Shown: positions 37,182-46,124, numbered from the stretch's first letter. The stretch: 64,000 nucleotides of DNA from Hymenobacter mucosus (GCF_900188255.1 NZ_FZNS01000009.1:104143-168142); one strand, 5' to 3'. Numbers and translations are program-made. The notes: generated by a model not told the origin, from the sequence alone.

Positions 37182-38186
37182 ATGCAGACAGCCATAATGC
37201 GAAGCGACGCTCGGAACTACACAATAGATATGCTGAGAGCCATAGGCGCATTCTGCGTGATCATGCTTCACATGCCCTACTCGGACCTGAGTGCCAGAGG
37301 CGTTTCTGCCATGTCCTTGTGCGCTAGGTGGGCCGTGCCTTTCTTTTTTCTGGTAAGTGGCTACTTCTTCGAAAAGAAAAGCAAAGCCAATCTAGATCAG
37401 GCCTTCATGCATGTGCTGAAAAATCTAGTCGCAATATTTGCACTTGCCAATATTGTGTACCTGTTCATTGCCCTGAAAACCGAGTACTACACGGCCGCTG
37501 ATATTTTTTCGGTTAAATCCCTAATCCTGGGCGACTACATTCACCTATGGTTTATTGGGTCCATGATTTTTGGGTACATTACGTTGTGGTTTTTCTTGTC
37601 TTTGAAGATGGAAAAACTACTTCCGAGCGTTGCCGCCGGTACTCTGGTATTTATTCTGCTCTATAGCCCCTATTCTGTGCTGACGGGCCCCTACGTGGAG
37701 GGCCATTTATCCAGATTTCTGCTGTCCATTCCCTTTCTATTTATTGGGTTCATGTACTCCAGATTTCACCTGGAACAGCGGTTTAGCAAGTGGTTTAGCG
37801 TGGGTATGATGGTGGCTGGCTTTGCGCTACAGTACATTGAGAGCTATATCCTATTTTCTTTCCGCAAGGAAGGCCTGTTCGCCCACGAGTTCCTGTTCGG
37901 CACGTTCCTGTTCTCTATGGGCGTCTTTATGCTGTCCTTCGCCATTGTAACCCCCAAGGACACAATTCTCTCCAGGATAGGCCGGAATTATTCTTTGATG
38001 ATCTATTTATATCACCCATTGCTAATTGTCGTTACCTTTTTTGCTATCAAGAAAGTAGGTTTGCAAAACTCCAGCTACACCCTGTGGTTTAACCCGGTGT
38101 TAATATTTATGGCGACGCTCTTAATAGTTAAATTTTTATCGAATAAATATCCGAATGTGTATAAAGTAATTAGTGGACGGGTATAA
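37182..38186 (+). CDS. acyltransferase family 3 membrane protein
   Basis: A 334-residue integral membrane protein with about ten helices. The N-terminal segment YTIDMLRAIGAFCVIMLHMP is the Acyl_transf_3 signature with the key histidine, and VPFFFLVSGYFF is the second typical motif. Relatives add O-acetyl or other acyl groups to surface sugars (WecH, OatA N-terminal domain). No polysaccharide genes lie nearby, so the acceptor is unknown. The coding sequence is AT-richer than most of the window, hinting at transfer. ATG at 37182 and at 37197 are both possible starts. Confidence 0.86.
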   Translation: MQTAIMRSDARNYTIDMLRAIGAFCVIMLHMPYSDLSARGVSAMSLCARWAVPFFFLVSGYFFEKKSKANLDQAFMHVLKNLVAIFALANIVYLFIALKTEYYTAADIFSVKSLILGDYIHLWFIGSMIFGYITLWFFLSLKMEKLLPSVAAGTLVFILLYSPYSVLTGPYVEGHLSRFLLSIPFLFIGFMYSRFHLEQRFSKWFSVGMMVAGFALQYIESYILFSFRKEGLFAHEFLFGTFLFSMGVFMLSFAIVTPKDTILSRIGRNYSLMIYLYHPLLIVVTFFAIKKVGLQNSSYTLWFNPVLIFMATLLIVKFLSNKYPNVYKVISGRV

Positions 38187-38255
38187 TAAACGTATTCATA
38201 ATGCAACTTGCTGTTAGAACGTAATTCTGAGCAGTCACAAATAAGTTTCTCTACT

Positions 38256-38298
38256 AATAAGAAACCCCACCGGTGCAATACCGGTGGGGTTTCTTATT
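38256..38298. terminator. 19-bp perfect hairpin terminator after the acyltransferase
   Basis: aataagaaaccccaccggt (38256-38274) pairs perfectly with 38280-38298 with a 5-nt loop. It separates the convergent acyltransferase and AztD-like genes and can work in both directions. Confidence 0.85.
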
Positions 38299-38317
38299 GG
38301 TTTTATACATTCAGTGC

Positions 38318-38336
38318 TACCAGTGCTACCACTCCA
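38318..38336. repeat. short direct repeat, copy 1
   Basis: taccagtgctaccactcca matches taccagcactaccactcca at 39759-39777 in 17 of 19 positions. The two copies flank the AztD-like gene. This could be a duplication footprint or chance. Confidence 0.35.
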
Positions 38337-38378
38337 CGCATGACAGAGCCGTGTGTAAATAAGTGCTGGTAGCTGGGC

Positions 38379-39590
38379 TTAATGGTCGCCTTCCCCGCTC
38401 AGGTCCGCCCCAATCATCACGATGCGGGAGGGGGCACCTCCTACACTAAAGGTATGCTTCTCGGCCAGGGTAGCTTTGTCCAGCATGTGCACTTTTCCCT
38501 GCGTGGCGTTCGTGATATACACATGGGTCTTAGTAGCCGTGAGGAAGGGCACTACCGTGGCCACGTCGGGCAGCAGCCCCGTGAGCGACTTGTCTATTTT
38601 CTTTGCTCCAGTAGCACCATCAAATATAGAAAGCTTGCCATCGGCCTGTAAAACCAAGATGTCCTGGCCAGCCGCATCGTATACCGCGCGGGTATACTGC
38701 GTGATGCCACCCAGGCTTGTAAAGGTTTTTGCTACGGGATTTACCATGTGCAGACCAGCCGTGGCATTCATGCCCAAGAATGTTTTGGCAGATGCTCCAT
38801 AGCTGAGGCTAGACAGCCAGTTCGAGCCAAAGCTAGCTGGGTAGGGAATTAGCTCTTGCTGACCGGAACTCTGAACCTTAAGAATGCCTTGCGGAGTGCC
38901 AAACACGGCCACGGAGCCATCGGTAGCGTTGCCGTGAATGTTGGTTACCGCAATACCAGAAGGGCTACCTACTTCGTTGCCCTGCGCGTTAACAATCTTT
39001 ACCCGCCAAGGAGTAGCACCAGTTGTAGCCTTATCTGAGACGGCGTAGGTATTATTGGCAAACGTGATTACAGCGCCATGATGCGCACTTCCTACTGGTA
39101 CCGCAGTGGTAGTAGTAGCTAAATGCAACTGTGATTCATTTGTGATGTGCAACTTGCCATCACCATCCCCGAAGATAGCAATGCTGCTACCCTGCACAGT
39201 GAAATGGGCGGGCTTCACAGCAGCTGATTTTGTGAGAGCCCATTTGGGGGTGCCCTTCGTGTGGGCATGGTCGCCGTGAGCTTCAATGCCGCTATCAAAA
39301 AACTCTACCGAGTTATTGGCACCCGACACAAAAGCGGCAAAACGCCCGCTACCTGTTGGGTACAGTGTGGCACCGCCAAAGCTAGCTTGAAAGCTTTCCT
39401 GTGCCTTTTTCTTTGGGTCGAGTAGATGTACGGCGGTACTCGTTTGGTCGGCCACTAGTAGCCGCACGTGCTGACTTTCCGTTTTCTCCGGCGTCACTAC
39501 CTCCGAGTCATTTCTGTCGCAGGAGGAGAACGCACTGCCTAGAAGCAAGGCTGTGGCCGGATAAAGAATAGTACGGGTTACTGTTTTCAT
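38379..39590 (-). CDS. AztD-like beta-propeller lipoprotein (possible zinc chaperone)
   Basis: A 403-residue protein with a lipoprotein signal (LLLGSAFSSCDRND). The mature part has repeats of about 45 residues typical of a propeller (VRLLVADQTSTAVHLLD, SVEFFDSGI, VYITNATQGKVHMLD). After the second repeat comes EAHGDHAHTKGTP, a His-Asp cluster like the flexible metal-binding loop of AztD, the periplasmic zinc metallochaperone. KPAHFTVQGSSIAIFGDGDG also fits AztD-type proteins as I recall them, and the C-terminus ends GEGDH. No zinc ABC transporter genes lie nearby. Family assignment rests on memory of motifs and is moderate. Confidence 0.6.
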   Translation of the reverse strand: MKTVTRTILYPATALLLGSAFSSCDRNDSEVVTPEKTESQHVRLLVADQTSTAVHLLDPKKKAQESFQASFGGATLYPTGSGRFAAFVSGANNSVEFFDSGIEAHGDHAHTKGTPKWALTKSAAVKPAHFTVQGSSIAIFGDGDGKLHITNESQLHLATTTTAVPVGSAHHGAVITFANNTYAVSDKATTGATPWRVKIVNAQGNEVGSPSGIAVTNIHGNATDGSVAVFGTPQGILKVQSSGQQELIPYPASFGSNWLSSLSYGASAKTFLGMNATAGLHMVNPVAKTFTSLGGITQYTRAVYDAAGQDILVLQADGKLSIFDGATGAKKIDKSLTGLLPDVATVVPFLTATKTHVYITNATQGKVHMLDKATLAEKHTFSVGGAPSRIVMIGADLSGEGDH

Positions 39591-39662
39591 GAGGATAAGG
39601 GAAGGATGAATGAGGCACGAAGGTATATATGAAACAATGTTGCATAAATTAAAATATAGTTA

Positions 39663-39692
39663 AAAAGGCCCTGCTACTTATAAATAGCAGGG
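39663..39692 (-). terminator. hairpin terminator on the minus strand in a gap
   Basis: ccctgcta (39669-39676) pairs with tagcaggg (39685-39692). On the minus strand the stem is followed by ggccttttta, a short T-run. It would end transcription coming from the relic frame at 39819-39980. Confidence 0.6.
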
Positions 39693-39758
39693 TATATCAT
39701 TTGTAAAGCGCGCAAGTAGCACCGGAAAGCAAAGCAAATAGTAGCTCAAAGTAGCGCA

Positions 39759-39777
39759 TACCAGCACTACCACTCCA
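39759..39777. repeat. short direct repeat, copy 2
   Basis: taccagcactaccactcca, 17 of 19 identical to 38318-38336. It lies about 1.4 kb away on the other side of the AztD-like gene. Confidence 0.35.
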
Positions 39778-39818
39778 TGATAGTAGCCTTTAATAAACAG
39801 GCGCTTGACTACTGAAGG

Positions 39819-39980
39819 CTACTTCGAAACTCCGAAATTGCTCGCCTTGAAGTCGAGCACAACAGTGTTGCTAACGAAGAAGATGTTGTCCGTGAGAGCA
39901 TCTATGTTCTCATTCGCGTTAAATGGGTAGATGCTGGTTGCGGTTAAACCATGTCTTAGACTTGGGTAGCTTCCGCTATC
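39819..39980 (-). pseudogene. possible relic reading frame without a start codon
   Basis: The minus strand is open for 53 codons, with no ATG, after a stop at 39981-39983. Its product has a protein-like composition (TATSIYPFNANENIDALTDN, then FFVSNTVVLDFKASNFGVSK) and its stop at 39819-39821 is followed by a hairpin with a short T-run. This looks like the tail of a lost gene. I do not recognise the family. Confidence 0.3.
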
Positions 39981-40076
39981 CTAAGTAAGCGTCTTGCTGC
40001 ATGGTTGCGCCGTAGCAAGGTACTTGCTCTCCTCAGGAGGTTGTGCAGCCGTTGCCTGACACTAGTTTGAATACGC

Positions 40077-40113
40077 AAAAAGCCCCGCTGGCACTGTGCC
40101 AGCGGGGCTTTTA
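40077..40113 (-). terminator. intrinsic terminator after clpB
   Basis: agccccgctggca (40081-40093) and tgccagcggggct (40097-40109) form a perfect stem flanked by A- and T-runs, 21 bp after the clpB stop on the minus strand. Confidence 0.9.
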
Positions 40114-40133
40114 CTATTTAACAATGGGTTGTT

Positions 40134-42755
40134 TTACACGCCTGGGATTTCCACGTCCACGTTCACGAAACGAATCTGCTCGTCTTCCAGCACGGCTTCC
40201 ACCACGGCGTCTTTGCTCACGCGGCCCGAGAGGATATCTTTCGACAGCTCATTGAGCACAAGGCGCTGCAACACCCGCTTCAGCGGCCGGGCCCCGAACT
40301 GCGGATCGAAGCCCTGCTCACCGAGGTAGTCAAGCACCTCGTCGGTGGCTTCCAGGCGGATGCCAGCTTCTTCCAAGCGCTGCTGAATCTGCCGGAACTG
40401 GATGTCCACGATCTTGCGGATTTCCTTACGCTTGAGCGGCTGGAACATCACAATCTCGTCGATGCGGTTCAGAAACTCGGGACGCATGTGGCCTTTGAGT
40501 CGCTCCACCACTTCCTCGCGGGTACGGTCCACCACTTCGTCGTGGTTGTACTCATTCAGTTCTTTGAAGTTCTTCTGAATGATGTCGGCGCCCGTGTTGG
40601 AGGTCATAATGATGATGGTGTTCTTGAAGTTCGCCACCCGGCCTTTGTTGTCGGTGAGGCGGCCATCATCGAGCACCTGCAGCAAGATATTGAACACATC
40701 GGGGTGCGCCTTCTCTATTTCGTCGAGTAGAATTACCGAGTACGGCTTGCGGCGTACGGCCTCGGTCAACTGCCCACCTTCGTCGTAACCCACGTAGCCG
40801 GGAGGCGCCCCAATCAGGCGCGATACAGCGTGGCGTTCCTGGTACTCGCTCATGTCAATGCGAACCATGCTGTTCTCATCGTTGAACAGGTACTCGGCCA
40901 GGGCCTTCGCCAGTTCGGTTTTACCCACGCCGGTAGTACCCAGGAAGATGAACGAACCAATCGGGCGCTTGGGATCTTGCAAACCGGCGCGGGAGCGGCG
41001 CACGGCATCAGAAATGGCCGCAATGGCTTCCGTCTGGCCAGCTACACGCTTGCCTAGCTCTTGCTCCAGGTTCAGCAGCTTCTCGCGGTCCGACTGTAGC
41101 ATCTTGCTTACCGGAATACCAGTCCACTTGGCTACTACCTCGGCAATGTCCTCGGAGGTTACCACTTCCTGCAGCATCGAGCCGCCGTCTTTGCCTTTGT
41201 CGGCTTCGGCCTGGGCCTGTAGCTCTTTTAGCTTGGCTTCGGCTTCCTGAATCTTACCGTAGCGCAGCTCTGCCACGCGGCCGTAGTCGCCCTGGCGTTC
41301 GGCCTGATCGGCTTCCAGCTTGTAGCGCTCAATGTTCTCTTTCTCGGTCTGAATGCTGGTGAGGGCCGATTTCTCGTTTTCCCACTGGGCTTTCAGGGTG
41401 TCGCGCTTGGCCGTTAGCTCCGCCAGGTCCTTGTTAAGCACGTTCTCCCGGTCGTGGTTTTCCTCCCGGCGGATGGCTTCGCGCTCAATTTCCAGCTGCA
41501 TAATGCGGCGCTGCACCTCATCCAACTCCACGGGCATAGAGTTCAGCTCGATGCGCAGCTTGGCGGCAGCCTCGTCCATCAGGTCAATGGCCTTGTCGGG
41601 CAAGAATCGGTCGGTGATGTAGCGGGAGCTAAGCTCTACGGCGGCAATTACGGCGTCGTCGGTGATGCGTACGCCGTGGTGCAGCTCGTACTTCTCCTTG
41701 ATGCCGCGCATGATGCTGATGGCATCCTCTGTAGTCGGCTCATCTACCATCACGGCCTGGAAGCGGCGTTCCAGAGCTTTGTCCTTCTCAATGTACTTCT
41801 GGTACTCCTTGAGGGTAGTAGCCCCAATGGAATGCAGCTCACCGCGGGCCAGGGCAGGCTTAAGTAGGTTGGCGGCGTCCATGGCACCTTCGCCACCGCC
41901 GCCGGCCCCAATCAGGATGTGCATCTCGTCGATGAACAGAATGATCTGGCCTTCGGAGTCGGTTACTTCTTTGATAACGGACTTGAGGCGCTCCTCAAAC
42001 TCGCCCTTGTATTTGGCGCCCGCAATGAGCAAGCCCATGTCCAGGGACATGATGATTTTATCCTGGAGGTTTTCGGGCACGTCGCCAGCCACAATGCGCT
42101 GAGCCAAGCCTTCTACAATGGCGGTTTTACCAACGCCGGGCTCACCCAGCAGGACAGGGTTGTTCTTAGTGCGGCGGCTCAGAATCTGTAGTACGCGGCG
42201 GATTTCCTCGTCGCGGCCAATAACGGGGTCCATCTTACCGGTGCGCACCTGCTCATTGAGGTTACGGGCGTAGCGGTTGAGGCTCTGGTACTGGTCTTCG
42301 GCAGTCTGGCTAGTCACCTTGCGACCCCCGCGCAGCTCCTTGATGGCCGCTTTCAGGTCTTTCTCGTTGAAGCCGGCATCCTTCATCAGGGTAGCTACGG
42401 CGTCTTTACCGCCCAGCAACCCCAGCAGCAGGTGCTCCACCGACACGTATTCGTCGTCAAACTCTTTCAGGAAGCCAGTAGCGCGCTGCAGAGCGGCGGC
42501 GGCTTCGTTGGACAGGTAAGGCGAGCCCCCGCTTACTTTGGGGTAGCCCGTTACCAAGGCATCGAGGCGGGGCGTGAGGATATTCAGGTTCACACCCAGC
42601 TTCTTGGCCAGAAACGACAATACATTCTCATCGCTCTGGAAGAGGCCCTTCAGCAGGTGGCCGGTGTCAATGGCCTGCTGCTGATTGCCCCCGGCAATTT
42701 CAGTGGCCTTCTGCACGGCCTCCTGTGCCTTGATGGTATAATTATTAAAGTTCAT
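40134..42755 (-). CDS. clpB: ATP-dependent chaperone ClpB
   Basis: An 873-residue cytoplasmic AAA+ disaggregase that works with DnaK to solubilise aggregated proteins. The Clp N-domain covers about residues 1-150. The first nucleotide-binding domain has Walker A GEPGVGKT (204-211) and Walker B IILFIDEMH. The long charged coiled coil at about 405-525 is the M-domain that separates ClpB from ClpA and ClpC. The second ATPase has GTTGVGKTELAKALAEYLF and VILLDEIEKAHPDVFNILLQ. There is no IGF/IGL ClpP-binding loop in view, as expected. I found no CIRCE-like operator upstream. It is a single-gene unit with its own terminator. Confidence 0.98.
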   Translation of the reverse strand: MNFNNYTIKAQEAVQKATEIAGGNQQQAIDTGHLLKGLFQSDENVLSFLAKKLGVNLNILTPRLDALVTGYPKVSGGSPYLSNEAAAALQRATGFLKEFDDEYVSVEHLLLGLLGGKDAVATLMKDAGFNEKDLKAAIKELRGGRKVTSQTAEDQYQSLNRYARNLNEQVRTGKMDPVIGRDEEIRRVLQILSRRTKNNPVLLGEPGVGKTAIVEGLAQRIVAGDVPENLQDKIIMSLDMGLLIAGAKYKGEFEERLKSVIKEVTDSEGQIILFIDEMHILIGAGGGGEGAMDAANLLKPALARGELHSIGATTLKEYQKYIEKDKALERRFQAVMVDEPTTEDAISIMRGIKEKYELHHGVRITDDAVIAAVELSSRYITDRFLPDKAIDLMDEAAAKLRIELNSMPVELDEVQRRIMQLEIEREAIRREENHDRENVLNKDLAELTAKRDTLKAQWENEKSALTSIQTEKENIERYKLEADQAERQGDYGRVAELRYGKIQEAEAKLKELQAQAEADKGKDGGSMLQEVVTSEDIAEVVAKWTGIPVSKMLQSDREKLLNLEQELGKRVAGQTEAIAAISDAVRRSRAGLQDPKRPIGSFIFLGTTGVGKTELAKALAEYLFNDENSMVRIDMSEYQERHAVSRLIGAPPGYVGYDEGGQLTEAVRRKPYSVILLDEIEKAHPDVFNILLQVLDDGRLTDNKGRVANFKNTIIIMTSNTGADIIQKNFKELNEYNHDEVVDRTREEVVERLKGHMRPEFLNRIDEIVMFQPLKRKEIRKIVDIQFRQIQQRLEEAGIRLEATDEVLDYLGEQGFDPQFGARPLKRVLQRLVLNELSKDILSGRVSKDAVVEAVLEDEQIRFVNVDVEIPGV

Positions 42756-42954
42756 GGCTTGCTAAGTCTAGGTAGGTGCTTCGGGTTAGGAAGTTCTACG
42801 AGTGCTTAGCAAATGGGGTGCAGAAGAACTTATGCTGACGTTTTGACTGTGTTTTTTGCTTGTGTATTAGAGTATTCGGACAACATAGCATATTTTCGAC
42901 CCGACTGTTTGCATAGTACCACACCATTTTGCTAGGTTTCTCATTTTACGTTTC

Positions 42955-43857
42955 ATGGGCATATTCTCTAATCTGCTATCCGCTGGCGGGCTATTATTCA
43001 ACAGCGCACCTGATTACTCATATGGATTAATAAAGCAGACAGGCGCTGATAAACTGCTAGGCGATGGCCGCTGGGATGACTTCGACAGATTAGTGATGGG
43101 CTTAGGAAGCGAGGACTTAACTCGGCTGCTAGATGGTGTGTGTCTAGGTAGCACTTACGCCAACATGATTAATAAGTACTTGCTGGAAGGGAAGTCTGAA
43201 GTTAGGGAAATAGTGGCAGGGGCGCATAATCTATACCTTGCTTGGGAAAGGCGTGGTGGTAACTGGGGGCATACATTGTCTGGTGAGCAAGTAGATGGCT
43301 TCACGCTCCATCTACAGAAGGCGCATGATAATTTTTCTTATCGATTTAGCACCCCAGTACTTGAGGCAGAATCATTTGCTCGTCTGATTAGGGTATATAT
43401 GGGATTCAGTGATGCAGAGGCGGCACAATCTAGTTTTGAAAATGCCTCTTATCTAAGACCCAACCATTTGTTGGCTCACCTCAACTATTTCAAAGTAACA
43501 ACGCCTAAATGGCTTGGTGATGTGAATACAATGCAAGCCTATGTTGATCAGGTTGAGGATGTCAACTTGCGAAAGTTATTGATGCTAATGTTGCTCGTAG
43601 AATTGTATAGTGATTTTGATACTGAGGATACTGTCACTGCAAAAACTAATTTTACAAAGGAATACTCGAGTTTAGTTGAAGGTGGCTTGCTGAATGATTA
43701 TGATTTCAACGGAGATTCATTAATTGTTATTTATACAAAAAATTATTTAAGCTGCTTGTATAGAATATTAGGTTTGTCAAAGAAAGAAGCTGAATTGAAT
43801 AAGCAGCTTATAGGGCGTCGTACTAATTACCCCTGGGCATATTTTGGATGGAAATAG
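42955..43857 (+). CDS. hypothetical helical-repeat protein
   Basis: A 300-residue cytoplasmic protein with no signal peptide. It looks all-helical and has a TPR-like pattern (LAWERRGGNWGHTLSGEQVD, then AESFARLIRVYMGFSDAEAAQSSFENASYLRPNHLLAHL). From memory this pattern also occurs in uncharacterised actinobacterial proteins with AW..RG..WA.TV segments, whose function is not known. The reading frame has much lower GC than clpB and DUF808 on either side, so it may be a recent arrival. The ATG at 42955 is the first in the frame after an AT-rich leader. Confidence 0.65.
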   Translation: MGIFSNLLSAGGLLFNSAPDYSYGLIKQTGADKLLGDGRWDDFDRLVMGLGSEDLTRLLDGVCLGSTYANMINKYLLEGKSEVREIVAGAHNLYLAWERRGGNWGHTLSGEQVDGFTLHLQKAHDNFSYRFSTPVLEAESFARLIRVYMGFSDAEAAQSSFENASYLRPNHLLAHLNYFKVTTPKWLGDVNTMQAYVDQVEDVNLRKLLMLMLLVELYSDFDTEDTVTAKTNFTKEYSSLVEGGLLNDYDFNGDSLIVIYTKNYLSCLYRILGLSKKEAELNKQLIGRRTNYPWAYFGWK

Positions 43858-43911
43858 TTTCGTGCTTGAGAGACTTGCAATAATCCTGATTTTAGTTGCT
43901 TTTAGCTCCAA

Positions 43912-43984
43912 CTGGCGCGAGCGGGTGAGGCATAGTCTCCCGCTACGAATGGGCACGAGTTATGCTACGCTAAACTCGCGCCAG
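43912..43984. repeat. 73-bp palindromic intergenic element
   Basis: ctggcgcgag (43912-43921) and ctcgcgccag (43975-43984) are exact inverted arms. Inside, gcggg/cccgc forms a second hairpin and cgagttatgctacgctaaactcg a third. This three-part fold looks like a dispersed repeat (REP/MITE-type) rather than a terminator. One copy is in this window. Confidence 0.5.
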
Positions 43985-44110
43985 CAAAACTATTTTCTCC
44001 AAGCACCTTCAGCCGCAGGTGTACCAGCTGCTGGGAGCTTTCTTAGTTTGCAGGAAACAGCCAGAATGCATGGGCCACTACCTAGCTGACGCGAGTTGGT
44101 TATTTGCAAC

Positions 44111-45034
44111 TCATTTTTGCTTGCTGAATACCTTCTTGAACAGCAGCACGAGTTTCTCAACTACAAAACCGATCATTAACCCGCCAATAGCACAGGCCAG
44201 TGCCTTGGCAAGCCAGGCCACAGCGGGTATGTGAGCTAACGCCTGTTCCAAATCGTGCAGTAAGTGAGCGGTAAACGGAATGCCGTGGGCTATGATTTCG
44301 GCCCCTACCCACAGCATGGCTGCCGTACCCACATACCCGAGGATACGCAGGAAGTGCGGCATAAATTTCACAATACCGCGCCCCAATTTTTGCACAGCGG
44401 GGTGGTATTTGTCTTGGGCGAGGTGCACTCCTATATCGTCGGCTTTTACAAGCAAGCCCACAAAGCCATATACCGCCACGGTAATAAACACGGCCACGGC
44501 CAGCATTACGACAATCTGGTTGATGATGGGCTGGTCGGCTACCTGGCTATAGGCAATGGCTATGATTTCGGCTGACAGGATGATATCGGTGCGAACGGCT
44601 CCCGCCACCCGTTCCTGTTCCAGCTCCTCTGGCGTAATCTCTTGTAGCTGCTCGCTTTCAGCCTGCTCGTCGTGGTGCTTGCTGAACATGGAGTGCACCT
44701 TTTCATACCCCTCGAAACATAAGTAAGCCCCGCCCAACATAAGGATGGGCGTAATGGCCCAAGGAGCGAAATACCCCAGCAGCAAAGCCGCCGGACTCAG
44801 AATGAATATCTTATTGATCAGTGACTTTTTCGCTATCCGGTAAATGATGGAAAGCTCACGGGATGGGTCCAGGCCCACCACATACTTGGGCGTAACCGCC
44901 GTATCGTCGATGACAATGCCGGAAACTTTACCGGTGGTTTTGGCTACCTGGGTAGGCACATCATCTAAACTAGCGGCGCTTGCCTTTACCAAAGCGGAAA
45001 TATCATCCAGTAGCGCAAAAAAACCTGAAGCCAT
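44111..45034 (-). CDS. DUF808 family inner-membrane protein (YedI-like)
   Basis: A 307-residue membrane protein of the DUF808 family, close to the usual length of about 305. It begins ASGFFALLDDISALVKASAASLDDV, the characteristic start, followed by KTTGKVSGIVIDDTAVTPKYVVGL. About six helices follow, with a charged loop (KHHDEQAESEQLQEITPEELEQ in part) after the third. The molecular role is unknown. It appears to be a single gene. Confidence 0.93.
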   Translation of the reverse strand: MASGFFALLDDISALVKASAASLDDVPTQVAKTTGKVSGIVIDDTAVTPKYVVGLDPSRELSIIYRIAKKSLINKIFILSPAALLLGYFAPWAITPILMLGGAYLCFEGYEKVHSMFSKHHDEQAESEQLQEITPEELEQERVAGAVRTDIILSAEIIAIAYSQVADQPIINQIVVMLAVAVFITVAVYGFVGLLVKADDIGVHLAQDKYHPAVQKLGRGIVKFMPHFLRILGYVGTAAMLWVGAEIIAHGIPFTAHLLHDLEQALAHIPAVAWLAKALACAIGGLMIGFVVEKLVLLFKKVFSKQK

Positions 45035-45374
45035 ATTCTATGTGTTCGTTTCTTGATTCTTGTTTGCAGATAGTTACGCGTTTTTGCTTCACGTAGCTTG
45101 CCAGCAAGTTATAGCGTTTTCGCGGCTGGTGCCTGATTTGCTCTTACGGCAGCAGTACCGTGCCCCTAATTGGCCCGAGCCGGTAACTCGTGACCCGTTG
45201 GGTAATAGAGGTTATACTCTACTGATGCGTAGCGGCAGACTACCTAGGAACAAGCCCGGTTGAAGTAGCTGCTCTAGAGGCGGACGGTCTGGGTTTGGTG
45301 CACTAAGCAGGCTCAGATTTCTGTATTGAGAAAGCATAGCTCTGCTATACTGGCAGCTTCCAGTAACCAATAGG
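45035..45374. other. 340-bp gap without a gene
   Basis: No credible frame is present. The hairpin cttccagtaacc (45357-45368) / ggttgctggaag (45379-45390), with one mismatch, runs into the last codons of the beta-lactamase gene and probably forms its terminator. Confidence 0.5.
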
Positions 45375-46124
45375 CTACGGTTGCTGGAAGAGTTGGATAG
45401 TGTAGTCGAGTAGGCTTTGGTCGCCGACTTTGCCGTGCCCCGGAACGACAACTTTCACATTAGGATACTCCCGTTTCACCCTTTTCACCGTTGCGGGCCA
45501 TGCTTGGGCATTGGCGTCGGCGAGGTTGCCTTTTCCAGCTTGCAACTCTTTAACTAAGCACCCGCCAAACAGGACTTCATCATCCGGGAAATAGCCCACC
45601 ACATTGTCTTTGGTATGCCCCTCTCCCCAAAAAGCAGCGTAGACTTTGGTCTTGCCAACTCGTAAAGCAAGGCTATCCGTGAATCCGTGCTGCGGAACGT
45701 TGGCTCCATTCTGCTTGGCATACGCAATTGTCTTCTCGCTGGCATAAGACGGAATTTTGCTTTGTTCAAACTCCTTTAAGCCGCCAACACAGTCGTCGTG
45801 GAAATGCGTTGGGATTATCGCCTTTATCGTACAGTGAAGATCCTTTTTTATCCAGGCAATCAGTTCTTTCGATTCCTTGTCATGAGTAGGAGTGTCGAAC
45901 ACGACGGTTTCTTTTCCGCTTTTCACGATTAGGCCGTTGCAAGGCACTTTGCCGAAGCTTTCGGTGCTCAAGAAAGAAGTATGAACAAAGGTGCCTTTAG
46001 AGACTTGCACGATGGTTAAGTCCCCTGATTGATAAACTACTTTGCCGGCTGCAGCACTTACTTGGTGGAGATAGGGCTTTGCTTCAACAGCAACTAGCAG
46101 CAAAAGGGCAAGTGAAAACTTCAT
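45375..46124 (-). CDS. subclass B1 metallo-beta-lactamase
   Basis: A 249-residue exported zinc hydrolase predicted to open the beta-lactam ring, carbapenems included. A signal peptide covers about residues 1-24. All B1 zinc ligands are visible: His107, His109 and Asp111 in THFHDDCVGG, His170 in GEGHTKDNVVG, Cys189 in FGGCLVK and His230 in VPGHGKVG. The substrate-binding Lys192 and Asn200 of GNLAD are kept. Overall it resembles the Bacteroides CcrA type (TESFGKVPCNGLIV, PSYASEKTIAYAKQNG, HGFTDSLAL). There is no integron or IS element nearby, so it appears to be a resident gene. Activity has not been shown and must not be assumed from sequence alone. Confidence 0.9.
   Translation of the reverse strand: MKFSLALLLLVAVEAKPYLHQVSAAAGKVVYQSGDLTIVQVSKGTFVHTSFLSTESFGKVPCNGLIVKSGKETVVFDTPTHDKESKELIAWIKKDLHCTIKAIIPTHFHDDCVGGLKEFEQSKIPSYASEKTIAYAKQNGANVPQHGFTDSLALRVGKTKVYAAFWGEGHTKDNVVGYFPDDEVLFGGCLVKELQAGKGNLADANAQAWPATVKRVKREYPNVKVVVPGHGKVGDQSLLDYTIQLFQQP

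Noticed and set aside
44019..44234. Short frame overlapping the end of the DUF808 gene
   Set aside because: It runs antisense into the DUF808 coding sequence and has no start context or family pattern.
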